Assembly: GCA_017396665.1 (NCBI GenBank)
Contig: JAFQLH010000013.1
Coordinates: 1-39,067, forward strand
Length of the DNA stretch: 39,067 nucleotides
From: Oscillospiraceae bacterium
GTDB taxonomy: Bacteria > Bacillota > Clostridia > Oscillospirales > Ruminococcaceae
Reading direction: 5' to 3'
A model generated the notes under the pieces. It did not search any database and was not told the origin of the DNA. It was given only the letters and a program-made list of their open reading frames with translations. Positions 26,285 through 32,513 of the stretch are shown piece after piece (the stretch's first letter is position 1; each line of letters begins with the position of its first letter). The translations under genes and the position numbers were made by a program.

Positions 26285-26748
26285 TGTCAGATTAAATATT
26301 CATAAGCTTAGTGCTGAATTTCATATGCACCACTCCGAATCATTTTAGCTTTTTAATATCTTACTTCACCTGCGAAGTAATTATCTCATTGGACTCACCT
26401 TTTCATTAATTACTTGAATTCAATTACCTCTCATATACTTTGCTAAGGGGTTATGCAAATCAGTACATCGGACTCACTCCTACATTTTATTTCTTGATTC
26501 TATTCCTCAGCATTTTCGTAATCATTTTAATCGCCTCATTTAAAGGTCTTTATTATATATTCAGTTTTAGATTTCGTTCCCGGTATATTGCATTGACTTA
26601 TTGCTTGATTCTCCTGTTGCAGCTCTCGGGTTCCTTCTCTTAAACTTTATGTCTTGAACCAGTCGGCCTATCGCCTGACTCTTGTCCCCTTTTATCTAAG
26701 AACCTCTGTGCCGCCCGGGTAACATGATGTTATGATTTCACTGTCCAC
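26115..26748 (-). other. Array of Shine-Dalgarno motifs each opening a 2-18 codon ORF
   Basis: In RNA order on the minus strand: GTG 26748 (18 codons, MDSEIITSCYPGGTEVLR, stop 26692); ATG 26525 (12 codons, MITKMLRNRIKK, stop 26487); ATG 26468 (M-Y-stop); ATG 26389 (M-R-stop); ATG 26324 (MKFSTKLMNI, stop 26292); ATG 26220 (M-A-stop); ATG 26150 (MIVRNVSNLNI, stop 26115). Each is preceded by a purine-rich motif at good spacing: GGTGAGTCC, GAGGCG, GGAGTGAGTCC, AAGGTGAGTCC, GGAGTG, AAAGGTGAGTCC and AAGGAGTG, respectively. Starts, stops and spacing are read from the sequence. Translation is inferred. Confidence 0.5.
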
Positions 26749-26914
26749 GGGACTCACCACTTTCTTTACTGATTTCAGAATTTCTATGTATCAAAGCTAC
26801 TTGTTTTGATATGTGTAGCATTTGTAGCTTGGATATTGTTCACAGCTTCTGAGCTTTAAGTCCGAGAGCTTCAGGTTCCCTCTCGGTTTTCCTTGCTTCT
26901 CTTTCCTTGACTAT

Positions 26915-26943
26915 ACTATAGCACACTTTTTGTAACTTGTCAA
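26915..26943 (-). promoter_or_regulatory. Consensus sigma-A promoter of the candidate large RNA
   Basis: Minus strand TTGACA (26938-26943), 17-bp spacer, TATAGT (26915-26920). Predicted start is near 26908. It is divergent from the yrzB promoter about 60 bp away. Confidence 0.8.
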
Positions 26944-27001
26944 TAGTTTTTTCAACATTTTATAATATTTTTTATTTAACATTACTTTTACAGATAACAT
27001 C

Positions 27002-27030
27002 TTGACTTTCTTTTTAAAATAAGATATAAT
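27002..27030 (+). promoter_or_regulatory. Sigma-A promoter of yrzB
   Basis: Plus strand TTGACT (27002-27007), 17-bp spacer, TATAAT (27025-27030). Predicted start is near 27037. Confidence 0.8.
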
Positions 27031-27037
27031 AAAAGTG

Positions 27038-27065
27038 TTGCAGCGGTTTAGTACTGCAATTTTTT
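27038..27065 (+). terminator. Terminator-like hairpin at the 5' end of the yrzB leader
   Basis: TTGCAG / CTGCAA stem (27038-27059) followed by six T residues (27060-27065), beginning at the predicted transcription start. It could terminate read-through from upstream, attenuate yrzB, or cap its mRNA with a protective stem. Confidence 0.55.
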
Positions 27066-27093
27066 ATATTTTGAGATTATGGAGGCTATACCA

Positions 27094-27402
27094 ATGACTG
27101 ATAACGAACTCGATTATACACCTGACCTTTACACACTTGTTGATGATGAAGGCAACGAGCAGACCTTTGAGATGCTTGACTGCATGGAGTGTGAGGGCGA
27201 AACCTACTATGCACTTACTCCTTACCCTGAGAACCTTGACACAGACGGCGAGGTTGTAATTCTCAAGAAGATTATTGAGGGTGACGAGGAAATCATGGCT
27301 TCTATCGAAGATGACGAAGAGTACGAAAGAATCGGCAACAAGTTCATGGAGAGAATTGCTGAGATGTTCGAATTTGACGAAGAAGAGGCTACCGAAGAAT
27401 AA
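27094..27402 (+). CDS. DUF1292 family protein (YrzB-like)
   Basis: A small acidic protein of a widely conserved Firmicutes family of unknown function. I start at ATG 27094 because GGAGG lies about eight bases upstream. An earlier in-frame ATG at 27079 overlaps that ribosome binding site. The 102-residue protein follows the DUF1292 pattern: YTLVDDEGNEQTFEMLDCMECEGETYYALTPYP, then a hydrophobic strand EVVILKKI and an acidic tail EEEYERIGNKFMERI with a Glu-rich end. In many Firmicutes the family lies close to alaS and ruvX, but those neighbours are absent here. It has its own promoter. Confidence 0.85.
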   Translation: MTDNELDYTPDLYTLVDDEGNEQTFEMLDCMECEGETYYALTPYPENLDTDGEVVILKKIIEGDEEIMASIEDDEEYERIGNKFMERIAEMFEFDEEEATEE

Positions 27403-27423
27403 TCCCCCGGCACAATTATCCTG

Positions 27424-27452
27424 TTGATTTTTCATAAGAGATATGGTATAAT
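27424..27452 (+). promoter_or_regulatory. Sigma-A promoter of the small RNA
   Basis: Plus strand TTGATT (27424-27429), 17-bp spacer, TATAAT (27447-27452), starting 22 bases after the yrzB stop. Confidence 0.78.
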
Positions 27453-27458
27453 CTAAAC

Positions 27459-27646
27459 AGAAAAGATTTCTGCCTTGTGCGAGTGCACAGCTTTTATAAT
27501 CCAACACTTGATAAAAGGAAGTCCTGCTCTTTTTGCGGATTGCAGACCTCCCGCCACCACCGCTTTTGCCGTGTGTGATACGGACGCTGGGAGCAACGAA
27601 ACAAAAAGGGGGACATTATCCACCCTGCTAAAGGCGGGTTTTATTT
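27459..27646 (+). ncRNA. Independent small RNA of ~185 nt, possibly 6S RNA
   Basis: A strong promoter and a terminator frame about 185 bases without a credible ORF. The RNA can form a long, interrupted rod. GTCC (27521-27524) pairs with GGAC (27611-27614), and CTTTTT with AAAAAG further inside. CTCCC (27548-27552) pairs with GGGAG (27588-27592), and an inner CCGT / ACGG hairpin closes the end. An upstream stem CTTTTAT / ATAAAAG is also present. Length, rod shape with internal bubbles, and a single strong promoter fit 6S RNA, which mimics an open promoter for RNA polymerase. I could not confirm the family by sequence memory. SRP RNA is unlikely because the GGAAGCAGC-type loop is missing. Confidence 0.55.
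27622..27646 (+). terminator. Terminator of the small RNA
   Basis: CCC-T-GC / GC-GGG stem with a TAAAG loop, followed by TTTTATTT. Confidence 0.55.
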
Positions 27647-27686
27647 ACTGTGTATCGGCAAGGCGGAGTTATTTTAAAAAGCACAT

Positions 27687-27724
27687 CGGCATACGACTTA
27701 ATGTTCGTATGCCGGTTTTTTATT
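27687..27724. terminator. Terminator after the phospholipase C-like gene, also active on plus
   Basis: Perfect 10-bp stem CGGCATACGA / TCGTATGCCG (27687-27714) with an eight-base loop. A T tract follows on plus (GTTTTTTATT), and a weaker ATGTGCTTTTT follows on minus, so it may stop both the minus-strand gene and plus-strand read-through from the small RNA. Confidence 0.75.
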
Positions 27725-28265
27725 GTCCCACGCAGTTTAAAAATGACAGACTTGACATCAGAATATACGCCGTATCGCTTTCTGTTGTATGAATGTCTTT
27801 TGTACGGTAGCTTTTATAAAGCTTGCCGATTATTCTGTCGCTATAGTTATACGGTTTATCCCGAGTCATTTTTAAAGTAATTCTGTCAAAGGAATTCCCG
27901 AGCAGCTCGTGGAGTCTGTTTTCATACTCAAAGTGCTTTATTATACCGCCCTTGAAGCATTCGTTATGGGCATAGGTAAAGCTATCCTGGACATAGTGCA
28001 AAGCTACGCCTATTCTGAACCAGTCTGCAGGGCTTTTTGCTTCTTGTTTTTCAAAGCAGCTCATTGTATTACTGATGAAGCGTCTACTATACCTATATGA
28101 ATGTCCTTTAAGCCCGTTGCCCTTAAAGTAGCTGAACACATTTACATCGGGAAAAACAGAGCCGAGGACAAATGCCGCTCTTTTAACAGGACAAAAACAA
28201 AGCCCGATTTCTTTTGAAAGATATCGGGCAATAAAATAATGGTCTTTAGTCTGAATAATAATCAC
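27720..28265 (-). CDS. Zinc-dependent phospholipase C-like protein
   Basis: This protein belongs by motif to the zinc-dependent phospholipase C/S1-P1 nuclease-like fold. Visible metal-ligand candidates are the Asp in LGSVFPDVNVF, the His in GHSYRYSRRF and the HxxxD-type sequence ALHYVQDSFTYAHN with a further His. The open frame extends upstream to 28397 but then lies inside rnj. I place the start at GTG 28265 (181 residues), just after the rnj stop. The preceding AGGGGTGAT is an almost complete anti-Shine-Dalgarno complement, so an ATT start a few codons later is also possible. No signal peptide is seen, so it is probably cytoplasmic or peripheral. The substrate is unknown. Confidence 0.7.
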   Translation of the reverse strand: MIIIQTKDHYFIARYLSKEIGLCFCPVKRAAFVLGSVFPDVNVFSYFKGNGLKGHSYRYSRRFISNTMSCFEKQEAKSPADWFRIGVALHYVQDSFTYAHNECFKGGIIKHFEYENRLHELLGNSFDRITLKMTRDKPYNYSDRIIGKLYKSYRTKDIHTTESDTAYILMSSLSFLNCVGQ

Positions 28266-28294
28266 CCCTGCTATTTTACGCAGGCGGGCTTTTA

Positions 28295-30232
28295 TTATAC
28301 TTCCATAATTACAGGAAGAATCATAGGGCTTCTCTTGGTCTTTGAATAGATAAAGCTTGAGAGTGCGTCCTTCATTTTTGTTTTCATTGTATTCCACTCA
28401 CGGGTATTTGAGTCGAGGCACTTTTGGAGAGTTGTATAGAGTATGCTCTGTGCTTCGTTCATAAGCTCCTCAGATTCTCTTACATACACAAAGCCTCTTG
28501 AAACTATATCAGGTCCTGAGAGAATCTCACCCGTTGCACTGTCTATTGTAGCAACCGCTATAATAAGTCCGTCTTCGGCGAGAAGCTTTCTGTCACGCAG
28601 GACTATTGAGCCTACGTCACCTACACCGAGTCCGTCTACAAGGACTCTTCCGGCAGGAACGGTGCCTGTAACCTTCATTTCAACTCCGTCACTTTCGATG
28701 ACATTTCCTATACTTGTGATGATGATATTACTATCGGGAATACCGATTGCTCTTGCAAGCTCTGCGTGCTTCTGGAGATGCTTATACTCGCCGTGCACAG
28801 GGATAAAGAACTGCGGCTTTGTCAGTGAAAGGATAAGCTTGAGCTCCTCCTGGCAGGCATGTCCTGAAACGTGCACCTCGTACATACTTTCATATACGAC
28901 GTTTGCTCCGCTTTTCATAAGCTCGTTTACTACCTTTGTAACGTGCTTTTCATTACCGGGGATTGGTGTCGCAGAGATAATGATAAAGTCCTCAGGTGTA
29001 ACGTTTACCTGTCTATGCATACCGTTTGAGATTCTTGAAAGTGCAGACATAGGCTCACCCTGGCTGCCTGTTGTAACGATAACGAGCTTTTCAGGTGGGT
29101 ACTTATTGACACATTCGATATCAATAAGTATTCCGTCGGGCACCTTAAGATAGCCGAGCTCGATACTCTTTCCGATTACGTTTACCATACTTCTGCCGGA
29201 CACCGCAACACGTCTGCCTGTTCTTACGGCATTGTCGATAATCTGCTGGATTCTGTGGATATTTGAAGCAAAGGTTGCGATGATAATTCTCTTACCCTCT
29301 GCTGTACCAAACAGCTTTGTAAAGCTTTCCCCTACCTTACGTTCGGTCATTGTATAGCCGGGTCTTTCGGCATTGGTAGAGTCACTCATAAGTGCGAGGA
29401 CTCCTCTGTTGCCGAGCTCTGCAAGTCTTGCGAGGTCAATTATTCCGCCTTCGATTGGTGTATAGTCGACCTTGAAGTCACCTGTATGGACAATGACACC
29501 TGCCGGAGTATGGAACGCCATACCGCATGCGTCAGGTATTGAATGGTTTACTCTTATAAACTCTACTGCCATACAACCAAACTTAACAGTTTGTCTCGGA
29601 GTAACAACATTGAGCTTTGCAGTCTCCAAAAGTCCGTGTTCCTTGAGCTTTCCTTCAATAAGTCCTATTGTAAGTCTTGTAGCGTAGATAGGGACATTCA
29701 TCTTCTTGAGGAAATACGGTATACCGCCGATATGGTCCTCGTGACCGTGTGTGATTACCATACCCCTTACTCTATCGATATTCTTCTCTACATATGTGAA
29801 GTCAGGAAGCACGATATCAACGCCCGGAAGGTCGGTATCCGGAAAAGCCATACCGCAGTCTACTATGATTATATCGTTTGCGCACTCGATACAGGTAAAG
29901 TTCTTGCCGATTTCGTTAAGACCGCCGAGCGGGATAATCTTAACAGGTGTTTTTCTCTGTGGCTCTCTTACTGTCTTTTCCTTAGCAGCAGGAGTCTGAC
30001 GCACTCTGCGTGCCTTCTGCTTTAAGGCCGAAATTTCGTTATCCGCCTTTACTGCGGCTCTTGCAGTTCTCGGAGCAGGTCTTTCCTGCACACTTGTTTT
30101 TGGTTTGAGCGAATTCTTAATCACCGGAATATTCCTCTTAGGCACGTCGATAGTTATAACATCTGTAAGCCCTTCGAGGTTTGTTTTTCTTTTTGAATTA
30201 TTCTTTGTTCTCATTATTTGTTTTATCCGCAA
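28295..30232 (-). CDS. rnj: Ribonuclease J
   Basis: A metallo-beta-lactamase/beta-CASP nuclease with endo- and 5'-3' exoribonuclease activity, central to mRNA turnover in Firmicutes. After about 95 residues of basic, low-complexity N-terminal extension the core begins KIIPLGGLNEIGKN. Zinc ligands are visible in THGHEDHIGG and the HTGDFKVD segment, with beta-CASP motifs SDSTNAERPGYTMTE, ATFASNIHRIQQI and the VHVSGHA strand, and a C-terminal dimerisation domain. The start is uncertain: TTG 30232 has AAAAGG five bases upstream, while ATG 30214 has little ribosome binding sequence. A consensus promoter at 30420-30448 leaves a ~180-base leader. Confidence 0.94.
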   Translation of the reverse strand: MRIKQIMRTKNNSKRKTNLEGLTDVITIDVPKRNIPVIKNSLKPKTSVQERPAPRTARAAVKADNEISALKQKARRVRQTPAAKEKTVREPQRKTPVKIIPLGGLNEIGKNFTCIECANDIIIVDCGMAFPDTDLPGVDIVLPDFTYVEKNIDRVRGMVITHGHEDHIGGIPYFLKKMNVPIYATRLTIGLIEGKLKEHGLLETAKLNVVTPRQTVKFGCMAVEFIRVNHSIPDACGMAFHTPAGVIVHTGDFKVDYTPIEGGIIDLARLAELGNRGVLALMSDSTNAERPGYTMTERKVGESFTKLFGTAEGKRIIIATFASNIHRIQQIIDNAVRTGRRVAVSGRSMVNVIGKSIELGYLKVPDGILIDIECVNKYPPEKLVIVTTGSQGEPMSALSRISNGMHRQVNVTPEDFIIISATPIPGNEKHVTKVVNELMKSGANVVYESMYEVHVSGHACQEELKLILSLTKPQFFIPVHGEYKHLQKHAELARAIGIPDSNIIITSIGNVIESDGVEMKVTGTVPAGRVLVDGLGVGDVGSIVLRDRKLLAEDGLIIAVATIDSATGEILSGPDIVSRGFVYVRESEELMNEAQSILYTTLQKCLDSNTREWNTMKTKMKDALSSFIYSKTKRSPMILPVIMEV

Positions 30233-30413
30233 GGGTGCCTTTTACTTATAACTGCACAGCAAAACAAGGCTATCCCCTTATATATCGGAAATAACTCCTT
30301 TCTCATATTTATTATGTAATTCACGAAGCTTGTAAGTTGATACACGCAATAAGATGATATCAGTTGTAAGATTGCGGTATCGGAATTTTTAATATAGCCG
30401 AACAATAGACATT
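30233..30413 (-). other. Long 5' leader of rnj
   Basis: About 180 bases between the predicted transcription start (near 30413) and the rnj start. It contains an internal GAAAGGAG (near 30300) without a good start codon and an open frame that ends in KRHPCG, overlapping the rnj start region. I see no recognised riboswitch. Autoregulatory or cleavage-sensitive structure is possible because RNase mRNAs are often self-controlled. Confidence 0.4.
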
Positions 30414-30419
30414 ACAAAT

Positions 30420-30448
30420 ATTATATATCGCATATTTTCTTTTGTCAA
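30420..30448 (-). promoter_or_regulatory. Consensus sigma-A promoter of rnj
   Basis: Minus strand TTGACA (30443-30448), 17-bp spacer, TATAAT (30420-30425), a full consensus match. Confidence 0.85.
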
Positions 30449-30519
30449 GCAATTAGATTATACATTGTCAAAACCGCAGAATTTGACGAAACTCAAAAGA
30501 TAACAATTAAAGATTTTCA

Positions 30520-30557
30520 CAAACAAAAAGCGTATCAGCAGGACGCCGACACGCTTT
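30520..30557 (-). terminator. Terminator after the mannanase gene
   Basis: Minus strand stem AAAGCGTGTC / GATACGCTTT (30527-30557, one G-U pair) with an inner GC pairing, followed by TTGTTTG. It lies six bases after the mannanase stop. Confidence 0.75.
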
Positions 30558-30563
30558 GCTTTT

Positions 30564-31670
30564 TTATTCAAATATACTGCACTTCTTGGAAGTTGCCTTT
30601 ATTCCGTACTCGCCGTTTATGAGCTTATCGCCCCAGTCTGCAGAGAGCTGTGAGCCGTCCCATGTAAGTGCGATGTCGAGGTATTCAACGCCACCGCCGT
30701 TACCCTTCCAGCTCCAGCCGAGGTATCCTATACCCTGCTCTTCGCAATACTGCATCAGGTAATCTTCCTTAACATCACCGTCAGAATGTGTATAACCGAA
30801 CTCGCCCACGCAGATACAGAGGTTCTGCTCTCTTGCGCCGTCGAGTATGCTCTTGATTTTCTTTTCGCTTCCGCCTGCTGTTCCGTACATATGCACAGAG
30901 AACATTGTATTACCGAGCACGTCTGAAGCAAGGACATCTGCTCCTCTTTCAGCGATACACTGGCCGTGCTGTCCCCATCCGCCTGCGTCTACCATAATGG
31001 TATTCTTGATGCCTGCGTCACGAAGCTGTGGGATTATCTTTGCGTAGTTGTTTGCCCAGAAGCCGCTGAGGCTTGAGCCCATCCACTCGTTTGCGATATT
31101 AAGGATAACATATTCCTCGTTACCGATGAGGGCATCCTTTATTTCAATCCAGTAGTCACAGATTGTCTGGAGAGTTTTTGCGTTATCTTCGCCTGTACCG
31201 TCGTGCACCTCAAGGACAACGACAAGGTCATTCTGCTTACATGCTTCGATTACACGGTTTACATCCTCAAGGTTATTCTTCGACCATGACTTACCGCAGG
31301 CAAGAACAATTCTGACAGAATTACAGCCTGCATCTGCGATAGCAGGAATTGCGTCATACAAAGCTCCGTTGAACCATGTATGTGCGTGGTTTACACCTCT
31401 GAAGATAAACTCATTTCCGTTTGCGTCCAAAAGCTTTGTTCCTTCTACCTTAAAGCCGCCGTCAGAAGCGTCTTCTGTTCCGGAAGGTGTTGAAGAATCT
31501 TCCTCAGATGAGCTTGTATCCACATTTGAAGAATCGGTCCGGCTTTCAGCTACGCTGCTTGAAGGTGCTGATGTTGTATCATTTACCGATGACGAATCTG
31601 AACCTGCACAGCCTGCCATACCAAACAGCATTACAACAGGGAGCAGCAACGATAATAACTTCTGTTTCAT
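30564..31670 (-). CDS. Surface beta-mannanase lipoprotein (GH5, subfamily 8-like)
   Basis: An endo-1,4-beta-mannanase that would cut mannan or galactomannan at the cell surface. I start at ATG 31670, with GGAGG eight bases upstream. The 368-residue protein has a lipoprotein signal peptide with lipobox MAGC (C21), a Ser/Thr/Glu-rich linker (22-70) and one GH5 barrel. The barrel resembles the Bacillus alkaline mannanases: FRGVNHAHTW, VVLEVHD, acid/base E195 in NIANEW, VDAGGWGQ, FSVHMY, nucleophile E290 in VGEFGY and LGWSWKGNGG. No dockerin or carbohydrate-binding module is present, so it is membrane-anchored and not cellulosomal. It has its own promoter and terminator. Confidence 0.92.
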   Translation of the reverse strand: MKQKLLSLLLPVVMLFGMAGCAGSDSSSVNDTTSAPSSSVAESRTDSSNVDTSSSEEDSSTPSGTEDASDGGFKVEGTKLLDANGNEFIFRGVNHAHTWFNGALYDAIPAIADAGCNSVRIVLACGKSWSKNNLEDVNRVIEACKQNDLVVVLEVHDGTGEDNAKTLQTICDYWIEIKDALIGNEEYVILNIANEWMGSSLSGFWANNYAKIIPQLRDAGIKNTIMVDAGGWGQHGQCIAERGADVLASDVLGNTMFSVHMYGTAGGSEKKIKSILDGAREQNLCICVGEFGYTHSDGDVKEDYLMQYCEEQGIGYLGWSWKGNGGGVEYLDIALTWDGSQLSADWGDKLINGEYGIKATSKKCSIFE

Positions 31671-31703
31671 AAGAGTTCCTCCGAACATAATAATTATATT
31701 TTC

Positions 31704-31732
31704 ATTATACAGGTGCTATGATAACTTTTCAA
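31704..31732 (-). promoter_or_regulatory. Sigma-A promoter of the mannanase gene
   Basis: Minus strand TTGAAA (31727-31732), 17-bp spacer, TATAAT (31704-31709). Confidence 0.7.
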
Positions 31733-31784
31733 GTAGATATTTTTCATCTATAACGATTAAGATTGTTAATTTTTTTAGATTAAG

Positions 31785-31813
31785 TTGCGTGTAATCGATT
31801 AATGGTGTATAAT
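31785..31813 (+). promoter_or_regulatory. Promoter of the LUD-CotH-helicase unit
   Basis: Plus strand TATAAT (31808-31813) with a weaker TTGCGT (31785-31790) at 17 bp, then GGAGG before the ATG at 31845. Confidence 0.6.
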
Positions 31814-31844
31814 TAGATTATGTTTTGTAAACGGAGGTTATTTA

Positions 31845-32501
31845 ATGGATAAGAATACACTTGAATCAACAATAAAAATGCTTGAGAGGACTGCTAAGGC
31901 TCTCAGAGAAAACAACATGGCTGCATATATTTGTGAGACTAAGGAAGACGCTCTCAGGCAGGTTGAAGAGCTTCTTTGTGACGGCGCAAAAATCGGAAGC
32001 GGCGGTTCTATGTCACTTCAGGAATGCGGCGTTATGGAGCTTCTGAAGTCCGGCAGATACAATTTCATTGACAGGACAACCTACCCTGCTGAAAAGATGG
32101 GAGATTGCTATGCTGACATGTACACAGCGGATTTCTATCTTTGCTCTTCAAATGCGGTAACTGAAAAGGGTGAGCTTTACAACGTTGACGGAAACTCAAA
32201 CAGAGTATCTGCGATATGCTTTGGTCCTAAGAAGGTTATTATGGTTGTTGGTGCAAACAAGATTGTTGCAAATCTTGACGAGGCTGCAAACAGAGTCAAG
32301 AGAGTTGCAGCACCTGCAAACTGCATAAGACTCGGCTGCAACACCTACTGCAAGGAGACAGGTGTATGCATGGGCGTTGACAAGGGTATGACAGATGGCT
32401 GCAAGGGTGACACAATCTGCTGCAATTATCTCATATCCTCAAAGCAGAGGCACAAGGACAGAATCAATGTTATTCTTGTTGCTGAGACACTCGGATATTA
32501 A
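31845..32501 (+). CDS. LUD domain protein (LutC/YkgG-like)
   Basis: A 218-residue protein of the lactate-utilisation (DUF162) domain family. The core shows the typical GAKIGSGGSMSLQECGVMELL strand-helix and DFYLCSSNAVTEKGELYNVDGNSNRVSA, with VVGANKIVANLDEAANRVKRVAAPANCIRL. A Cys-rich C-terminus (GCNTYCKETGVC, then GCKGDTICC) is also common in clostridial members and may bind metal or an iron-sulfur cluster. LutA and LutB partners are absent, so a lactate oxidase role is not supported by context. It sits 12 bases ahead of the CotH gene, suggesting one transcript. Confidence 0.87.
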   Translation: MDKNTLESTIKMLERTAKALRENNMAAYICETKEDALRQVEELLCDGAKIGSGGSMSLQECGVMELLKSGRYNFIDRTTYPAEKMGDCYADMYTADFYLCSSNAVTEKGELYNVDGNSNRVSAICFGPKKVIMVVGANKIVANLDEAANRVKRVAAPANCIRLGCNTYCKETGVCMGVDKGMTDGCKGDTICCNYLISSKQRHKDRINVILVAETLGY

Positions 32502-32513
32502 CAGAGGTGTATT

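Larger units (their letters stand above)
26037..26908 (-). ncRNA. Candidate ~870-nt RNA with an array of mini-ORFs
   Basis: About 1.2 kb between rpe and yrzB lacks any convincing long ORF, yet the minus strand has a complete transcription unit: a consensus promoter at 26915-26943 and a 10-bp tetraloop terminator at 26037-26064. The RNA begins with a hairpin, CCGAGAG / CTCTCGG (26862-26890 region), and contains other local stems, for example AGTC-GGC / GCC-GACT near 26665 and TTACTTC / GAAGTAA near 26370. It carries repeated Shine-Dalgarno-like elements and very short ORFs, described in a separate entry. I recognise no known RNA family: it lacks RNase P, tmRNA, SRP and 6S hallmarks. The boundaries are predicted from promoter and terminator only. 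Confidence 0.65.

Noticed and set aside
26440..26643. Plus-strand hydrophobic 67-residue frame inside the noncoding region
   Set aside because: It starts at TTG with no ribosome binding site and lies opposite the candidate RNA. Its hydrophobic look comes from the AT-rich complement.
26037..26908. Large RNA as RNase P, tmRNA, SRP RNA, group II intron or CRISPR
   Set aside because: No RNase P core motifs, no tRNA-like ends or tag frame, no SRP loop, no intron domain V. The repeats are short, imperfect and unevenly spaced with no unique spacers.
27475..27792. Plus-strand 105-residue frame across the small RNA
   Set aside because: It runs through a promoter-defined RNA, its terminator and a second terminator, and its composition is unlike a protein.
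30233..30405. Upstream peptide gene in the rnj leader
   Set aside because: An open frame exists, but the GAAAGGAG inside the leader has no start codon at proper spacing. Kept only as a leader remark.
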